Shown here piece after piece: positions 46,011 through 50,018 of a stretch of 50,018 bases of DNA. The translations under genes and the position numbers were made by a program. The stretch is taken from positions 1 to 50,018 of the forward strand of contig WYBP01000021.1 of NCBI GenBank assembly GCA_011525845.1, read 5' to 3'. Source of the stretch: Gemmatimonadaceae bacterium. GTDB taxonomy: Bacteria; Gemmatimonadota; Gemmatimonadetes; Gemmatimonadales; Gemmatimonadaceae. The notes beneath the pieces were generated by a model that was given only the letters and a program-made list of their open reading frames with translations, made no database searches and was not told the origin of the DNA. Each line of letters opens with the position of its first letter. Positions within the stretch are counted from its first letter, which is position 1.

Positions 46011-46913
46011 TCATCCGGCTCGCGACTCAGCGAGACGGGCTTTCAGGTGCGCGACCAAGACGAGGAAAGCATGGGTAGTTCGGACCAGGAAAAGCGCATC
46101 GGCGCGGGTGAACTTCACGTCGCTCGCGAAGTCGTGCACCGCAAAGCTCGACAGCTGCTTCAGTCGAGCGGCGATCCCTGAATACTCCGGCCCTCTCTTC
46201 GCGTCAGTGAGATGCGACATCAGCGTGCCCCAGTCCTTCGCCTCCGTCCCTGACCGCGACTCCTCAAGGGCCGCCTCGACTACCTTGCGGCAGGCGGCAG
46301 CCGCTGAGGCGAAGTCTCCTGCGGCGATTCGTGCCCTTGCCTCCTGAAGGTGGGTGGCCGCTCGCTGAATGTGCTCGGACGATGCGGCAGGATACCGAAT
46401 CTCGAGCAGCTCGTAGTCGGCGCCTCCACAGCCACGAAGGAACTCAAGCCAAACGTCCCTCGGAATCGCGAGCTGAATCGGGCGAATCTGCGCATGCAGC
46501 ACGGTGCTGCCGTCGTGCACGGTGGGCCACAGCGCCAGCCAGAGACGCGGAGCTTCACCGTCGCGCCTCGCTTCCAAACGCTCGAGTCGCTGGTGGTCGA
46601 AGTCGCAGGCGAGTTCTAGCTGCGCCTCGTAGCCGTCGGCGGGGAACCGGACGGGCCGGCGCTGCCCCGTCAGGCGCGCTTCGCAGACGGGGTCGCCTGC
46701 CTCATTGAGGCGAAGCTCCCCTGCAAGGTCACGAAGCTCAAATGCCTCCGTCGAGGCCTGACCTTGATACCGTGCTGGAGCACGCTGGAGCAGCACACCG
46801 ACACGCAGCAAGAGTCGCGGAAACAGCGATGCTCCTGCATACGCGGAGAGCACGCGCACCTTTCCGACCTGCGTCGAATCAATGGTTAGATCTGACTCAC
46901 CGTAGCTTGACAC
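46011..46913 (-). CDS. Unknown protein, possibly HEPN-like at the C-terminus
   Basis: About 300 residues, not recognised over the full length. The N-terminal ~180 residues look beta-rich (LTIDSTQVGKVRVLSAYAGA, STEAFELRDLAGELRLNEAG). The C-terminal ~120 residues are all-helical, with QRAATHLQEARARIAAGDFA, SAAAACRKVVEAALEE and FTRADALFLVRTTHAFLVLV, resembling HEPN-type domains in abortive-infection proteins; no clear RxxxxH is visible, so this is tentative. I chose GTG 46913 because AGAGGG lies five bases upstream and because the region further upstream belongs to an attC-like repeat; an ATG at 46967 is the longer alternative. Confidence 0.6.
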   Translation of the reverse strand: MSSYGESDLTIDSTQVGKVRVLSAYAGASLFPRLLLRVGVLLQRAPARYQGQASTEAFELRDLAGELRLNEAGDPVCEARLTGQRRPVRFPADGYEAQLELACDFDHQRLERLEARRDGEAPRLWLALWPTVHDGSTVLHAQIRPIQLAIPRDVWLEFLRGCGGADYELLEIRYPAASSEHIQRAATHLQEARARIAAGDFASAAAACRKVVEAALEESRSGTEAKDWGTLMSHLTDAKRGPEYSGIAARLKQLSSFAVHDFASDVKFTRADALFLVRTTHAFLVLVAHLKARLAESRAG

Positions 46914-46930
46914 CAGTCCCTCTGAATCTA

Positions 46931-47033
46931 GTCCGGAAGACGTCAGCTTGTGCTTCGAACACTCCATAAAAGGCGTCCGCAAAGCGGACGCTTCAATGGC
47001 GTGGCTGTCAGCCACCAAGCATCGTTAGGCGCC
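46931..47033. repeat. attC-like repeat 2
   Basis: Plus strand: starts with GACGTCAGCTTGTGCTTC (46939-46956), contains the hairpin GCGTCCGCAAAGCGGACGC (46973-46991) and GTGGCTGTCAGCCAC (47001-47015), and ends with CCACCAAGCATCGTTAGGCG, holding the R' type core GTTAGGC. Read on the minus strand the end is GCCTAAC, an R''-type core. It follows the stop of the formylglycine-generating-enzyme-like gene. Confidence 0.6.
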
Positions 47034-47117
47034 AGAGTGCTCAATCTGTCGCGGTGCCAGAACGACCCGCAATCCGATGCATCCATCGTGGAAGCTGGAA
47101 GCGATCTCGTAGCGCTT

Positions 47118-47744
47118 CTAGACGGTGCAGTGAGCGGCCCAGTTGTGGAAACAGCCGCTGCGGAGAATGTGGCGAACGTCCCGCGTGAACGTGTCTTGAC
47201 ACCACTCCCAGACCTTTCCCGACATATCGTAGAGCCCCAGCTGGTTCGGTGCCTTCTGCGCGACGGGCTGTGTGTGATCGCCGAGGCGACGATCGCACCA
47301 TGCCACGGCATCAATGTCATCGCTTCCACTGTACCGGAAGGCGTCACGCCAGTGCGGACCTCCGCGAGCAGCGTACTCCCACTCGGATTCCGTCGGTAGA
47401 CGAAATGCGAGGCGTCTCCCCGCTTGGTCGCGCAAGTCGTCGGCTGCTGTGCTCTCGTTCAGTCGATGCAGGAAGCCAGCGGGCTCAGTGAGACTGTCCG
47501 ACGAGACGTTCTCGACAGGGAGGTCTGGACCAACGTGTGCCGCGGGATTCTGTAGCCCGTCGATATGAGCCCAGAACGCCTGCGTGATCGGGGTTGCCCC
47601 GATGTAGAACTCCGGCACCGAAACGGCAATGCCCGGGGTCGACTCGCCAAAGGGATAAGGCGCGTCTGCAGTGTCGCCGACGCGCGCGAGTATAAACTGT
47701 CGCTCCTTCCTGCCGTCCATCCAACGATACGAGATAGAATCCAC
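47118..47744 (-). CDS. Formylglycine-generating-enzyme-like (SUMF1/FGE) domain protein
   Basis: A 208-residue FGE/EgtB-type C-type-lectin-like protein. The hallmark segments are EFYIGATPITQAFWAHI, AFRLPTESEWEYAARGG and LGLYDMSGKVWEWCQD, followed by RSGCFHNWA. True FGEs need a Cys pair near the C-terminus; Cys residues occur in EWCQD, SGCFHN and AHCTV, but the arrangement is not clear enough to call formylglycine formation. The protein ends early (about 60 residues shorter at the C-terminus than typical FGEs). The start is GTG 47744, with GGGGAA nine bases upstream. It is flanked by two attC-like repeats. Confidence 0.75.
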   Translation of the reverse strand: MDSISYRWMDGRKERQFILARVGDTADAPYPFGESTPGIAVSVPEFYIGATPITQAFWAHIDGLQNPAAHVGPDLPVENVSSDSLTEPAGFLHRLNESTAADDLRDQAGRRLAFRLPTESEWEYAARGGPHWRDAFRYSGSDDIDAVAWCDRRLGDHTQPVAQKAPNQLGLYDMSGKVWEWCQDTFTRDVRHILRSGCFHNWAAHCTV

Positions 47745-47774
47745 GGCGTGCTTCCCCGAAAGAACTTCGTGTGT

Positions 47775-47914
47775 GCGCCTAGCGTCAGTTTGTGCTGCGG
47801 CCGTTCCAATTTTTTGCGGCGGCGTGGCCGCCGCATACCCGCCTAAACATGGAGCGGCGGCCCCGCCGCCGCTTCCGAAGCCCGGCCGTCAGTCACCAAG
47901 CGCCGGTAGACGCC
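47775..47914. repeat. attC-like repeat 1
   Basis: Plus strand: starts with GCGCCTAGCGTCAGTTTGTG (47775-47794), contains two strong hairpins of GCGGCGG-type stems (47815-47833 and 47854-47872) and ends with GTCACCAAGCGCCGGTAGAC (47891-47910). Its end block closely resembles that of repeat 2, and its start block shares GTCAG-TTGTGCT with it. It begins right after the stop of the HNH gene. About 140 bp, within the range of long attC sites. Confidence 0.6.
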
Positions 47915-47927
47915 GATGGGCTCGCGT

Positions 47928-48812
47928 CTACTCGTTTGACTTCTCGTCGCGAGGCCAGGTTTCGAGCACCTTCTTCCGGTACCGTTCGACTCCCTCCATG
48001 TGGGCAGAACGGCGTTTCGCCAAGCGACTTGAGAAGGACCACCCAGGAATGAGCTCAGAAAGGGTCAAGTCCTCGTGTGGGTCCAAGCCGTCATGACACG
48101 TTTGACAGATCGTCAGCAGATTGGCCTCCTCCGTGAGTCCGCCCCGAGACCACATCCGTACGTGATGCAAGTGAAGCTTCACGTGAACATTGTCTGCGGG
48201 TCGCTCGCCGCAGATGCGGCAACTGTAGTGGTCACGCTTCAGGATGCTCATCCTAAGCTTTCGCGACGGTGCACGCTGCCGCTCGGCTTCCGAGATGGTT
48301 GAGAGTCCGCGAAATCCGATGGGGCCAGCAGAAACAGAGGGATGCGGTGCAAGCACGTCTGGCAACCACTGCTCCGCCAACTTGCGCTCGATCACGGCGT
48401 GGCCACCGCGCGACATGAAGATGGCCAGTCCTCGATCGTCGTTGACTACCAGACACTCCTCTCCGAGCTTCTCGTAGTTCGCCAGGAGCCTGTCAGCATG
48501 AACTATTGATGCAGCCCGCAGTTCTATGCGCCGCTCAGGGTCCTCGTAGCCTTCGAAGTGTGAATATACGCCCCACTCGACATGTCCGGCGATGGTCAAA
48601 GTCAAGGAAACGGAGTAGTACTCCCTGTCTGCGTGGACGGTGCGCAACTGTACCGCCAACGCGGCAAGGTTGCCGGCTCGGTCGCTTGTCGGTGCGCTCA
48701 ACTGAGTTCCGTCAGTGGTGGTCGTGCGTCTAGCGAGTACTGGACAGTTCTCTCTAATTGCACCAAGCACCGCAAGGGAATCTGCCGTCGCCCAATACTC
48801 ACCGGCGCTCAC
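47928..48812 (-). CDS. HNH endonuclease-domain protein
   Basis: A 294-residue protein with a C-terminal HNH motif (~residues 195-255): CRICGERPADNVHVKLHLHHVRMW, SRGGLTEEANLLTICQTCHDGLDP, with two CxxC pairs for structural zinc and the catalytic His-His. The N-terminal ~190 residues (HADREYYSVSLTLTIAGHVE, AIFMSRGGHAVIERKLAEQW) are not recognised and may sense or bind a target. HNH proteins of this type occur in restriction and defence contexts. Start GTG 48812. It is the most upstream gene of the minus-strand cassette-like series and ends just before attC-like repeat 1. Confidence 0.8.
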   Translation of the reverse strand: MSAGEYWATADSLAVLGAIRENCPVLARRTTTTDGTQLSAPTSDRAGNLAALAVQLRTVHADREYYSVSLTLTIAGHVEWGVYSHFEGYEDPERRIELRAASIVHADRLLANYEKLGEECLVVNDDRGLAIFMSRGGHAVIERKLAEQWLPDVLAPHPSVSAGPIGFRGLSTISEAERQRAPSRKLRMSILKRDHYSCRICGERPADNVHVKLHLHHVRMWSRGGLTEEANLLTICQTCHDGLDPHEDLTLSELIPGWSFSSRLAKRRSAHMEGVERYRKKVLETWPRDEKSNE

Positions 48813-48877
48813 CAGCCGGCAAGCCCCTGTGAGAGCGCGTCTTGGGCCACTCGTGTCGCGCAGGAGTTAGCCGGCGA

Positions 48878-48909
48878 GCCGGAATTGGGCAGAACTGCCT
48901 GATTCCGGC
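48878..48909. other. Imperfect hairpin at the right edge of the accessory region
   Basis: GCCGGAAT (48878-48885) and ATTCCGGC (48902-48909) pair over 8 bp, with GGCA/TGCC possible inside. A GTTAGCC lies just before it (48865-48871), resembling an R'-type core, so this may be the worn edge of another attC or attI-like site, or only an intergenic hairpin. Confidence 0.3.
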
Positions 48910-48933
48910 CCGCCCCGCGCCCATGCGGACGGC

Positions 48934-48966
48934 AAAGGGGCCAGCGGCGCGTCCGCCGCTGGCCCC
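48934..48966 (-). terminator. Rho-independent terminator for the right-end minus-strand genes
   Basis: GGGGCCAGCGGCG (48937-48949) pairs perfectly over 13 bp with CGCCGCTGGCCCC (48954-48966) around a CGTC loop. On the minus strand the stem is followed by TTTGCC. It lies 27 bases past the stop of the small membrane-protein gene at 48993 and marks the return to host-like sequence. Confidence 0.75.
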
Positions 48967-48992
48967 CGTCCCTCGCCTCCCCTGCCCTCCTT

Positions 48993-49235
48993 CTACTTGC
49001 GCCGCACCATCCGCGGCGGCTCACTCATCGCCGCCAGCAGCGCCCCACACGCCGTGATCACCGGCGGCAGCGCCGCCGCCAGCTGCGGCACCACCTCGCT
49101 CAGCGTCACGAGCACCACGTTGGTCGGATGCACCGTCGCCAGCGCACCCACCATCGCGATCGCCGCGCCCAGCAGCGCCCGCGCGCCCTTCGGCTTGCGC
49201 ACCCGCGCAGCCGCCCTGCCCGTCGAATCCTGCAT
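48993..49235 (-). CDS. Small membrane protein of unknown function
   Basis: An 80-residue protein with a basic N-terminus (about 20 residues, RVRKPKGARALL) and two hydrophobic segments, roughly LLGAAIAMVGALATV and VVPQLAAALPPVITACGALLAAM. The size and layout recall small holins or accessory membrane proteins, but I recognise no family. The ATG at 49235 is preceded by AGGAGG with four-base spacing, an unusually strong ribosome-binding site for this window. It is the last gene of a minus-strand series, followed by a terminator. Confidence 0.65.
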   Translation of the reverse strand: MQDSTGRAAARVRKPKGARALLGAAIAMVGALATVHPTNVVLVTLSEVVPQLAAALPPVITACGALLAAMSEPPRMVRRK

Positions 49236-49268
49236 CTGACCTCCTGGATGTGGTGAGTGGGAGCTTTC

Positions 49269-49502
49269 CTACCGGCCGTCCTTCGGCGGGCACGGGTCGT
49301 TCCCATACGAGTTCTTCTCCGAGATCTGCCCGTCCTCGCGGTGGATCGAGTGCTCCACGCGCAGGCCACGCGCGATCTCGCGGCCGGCCGCGACGGCCTC
49401 CGACTTGAGCCGGTGCCGCGACAGCACCCGACCGTCCAACTTGTTCCACCAGCCCCTGGCGCTCGCCGCGGGCACGGTGTGGACTCCCCCGCCTCGCTTC
49501 AT
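49269..49502 (-). CDS. DUF2188-like small protein
   Basis: A 77-residue protein starting MKRGGGVHTVP and continuing WWNKLDGRVLSRHRLKSEAV, AAGREIARGLRVEHSIHRED, GQISEKNSYGNDPCPPKDGR. This matches the DUF2188 pattern (a short beta strand pair, a helix with KxEAV-x2-GRE, then HxxDGxIxEKNSYGxDP). The function is unknown. An ATG two codons upstream (49508) is possible; GAGG has better spacing to 49502. It is in the same orientation as the neighbouring small genes. Confidence 0.75.
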   Translation of the reverse strand: MKRGGGVHTVPAASARGWWNKLDGRVLSRHRLKSEAVAAGREIARGLRVEHSIHREDGQISEKNSYGNDPCPPKDGR

Positions 49503-49536
49503 ATACATGTCCTCGCGGTGATGGGTTGAATGGGCA

Positions 49537-50018
49537 CTACGCCGCCTGCTCCACCACGTTCGTGGTGCGCGGAGCGGAACTCCCGGACTGCAGGTGGACG
49601 CGCTTCGCGGACCGCCACTTGGCGAGCGTCACGTCGTCGCCGTCGAACGACGTACGTATTATTGTGTCGAGACGGTCGACCGCGCGGCGGCCGCGACGCA
49701 TCTGCACCTGCAGCCCCGTGCGCGCGCCCACGTGGGTGCCGACCAGGGTGGCGCGGCCGCCGAGCATGCGCTCGAGCTCCGTGCGCGCGGCGGTGAAGCG
49801 GGCGAGGAAGTCGGCCGGGAGACCGTTGGCCACGAACGCGGCCTCGAAGGGCCGCGCCCCCGCGATCATGCCGTCGCACGCCTGCAGGAACCTGGTCACG
49901 CCGATGCCGGCGCGCGGCATCCGGATGGCCGCCGGCATGCGCACGTCGGACTCGGGCTCGATCTGCGCGCGCGCGATCGTGACGATCGGGCGCATGTGCC
50001 GGTCGCGCAGCTGCTGGA
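49537..50018 (-). CDS. Unknown protein, 5' end outside the window
   Basis: At least 160 residues on the minus strand; the frame is open to the window edge, where it reads QQLRDRHMRPIVTIARAQIE, so the ATG at 49995 is probably internal. Segments include ESDVRMPAAIRMPRAGIGVT, RFLQACDGMIAGARPFEAAF, LARFTAARTELERMLGGRA and VQMRRGRRAVDRLDTIIRTS, ending near VVEQAA. Mostly helical; no signal peptide in the visible part. I do not recognise the family. Confidence 0.6.
   Translation of the reverse strand, partial: QQLRDRHMRPIVTIARAQIEPESDVRMPAAIRMPRAGIGVTRFLQACDGMIAGARPFEAAFVANGLPADFLARFTAARTELERMLGGRATLVGTHVGARTGLQVQMRRGRRAVDRLDTIIRTSFDGDDVTLAKWRSAKRVHLQSGSSAPRTTNVVEQAA

Noticed and set aside
46967-47018. 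Longer N-terminus for the unknown gene ending at 46011
   Set aside because: The extra codons fall inside attC-like repeat 2 and have no ribosome-binding site, while GTG 46913 has AGAGGG at proper spacing.
45912-47914. Repeats with hairpins considered as a CRISPR array
   Set aside because: The repeats are 100-140 bp, only three, separated by whole genes, and their identity is limited to end blocks; there are no short regular repeats with spacers and no cas genes.

Overview
The window looks like a piece of a very GC-rich chromosome from a Gram-negative-type bacterium. TonB-dependent receptor, lipoproteins and outer-membrane-like proteins support this. The gene style (dense same-strand runs, 1-4 bp ATGA/GTGA overlaps, -10-like hexamers 6-8 bases before start codons) and protein flavour suggest Gemmatimonadota or a relative; that assignment is inference, because no rRNA or marker gene is present.

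Region 1 (1-33,716) is ordinary core genome. It starts with a broken-looking poly-G/poly-C tract and a partial outer-membrane-type gene. Then come a cNMP-binding protein, an M28 peptidase, a DUF2461 protein, an M16 peptidase, an ABC transporter with a TPR protein, pseudouridine-phosphate glycosidase, a class V aminotransferase, a patatin-ferredoxin fusion, aconitase, a lipid kinase, a secreted peroxiredoxin whose catalytic position is an in-frame TGA (candidate selenoprotein), glycerate kinase, the run aguB-aguA-solute-binding protein-chemoreceptor-queC followed by queE, a TonB receptor, a glycerophosphodiesterase, an ABC exporter, a lipoprotein and two MFS transporters.

Region 2 (about 33,720-48,900) is accessory, with visibly different codon use. 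It holds a MarR/SnoaL-like/NmrA operon behind a palindromic operator-promoter. Next is a minus-strand bacterial ubiquitin-like conjugation operon: multiubiquitin, E2-like, JAB-E1 fusion, DUF6527. Divergent from it are an ECF sigma factor, an HTH protein and a 1175-residue fusion of an ImmA/IrrE metallopeptidase, a UvrD-type helicase and an Fe-S PD-(D/E)XK nuclease. Four copies of a 20-bp motif (GTAACGC...CGAA) sit upstream of the ubiquitin-like operon, the sigma gene (two copies) and the HTH gene, with a weaker fifth past the helicase. I infer that the two divergent arms form one stress or defence regulon. An IS3-family element follows, then three minus-strand genes (HEPN-like/unknown, formylglycine-generating-enzyme-like, HNH) separated by attC-like repeats, which look like an integron cassette array.

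Region 3 (about 48,930-50,018) returns to host-like composition, with a strong terminator and three small minus-strand genes of unknown role; the last runs off the window.
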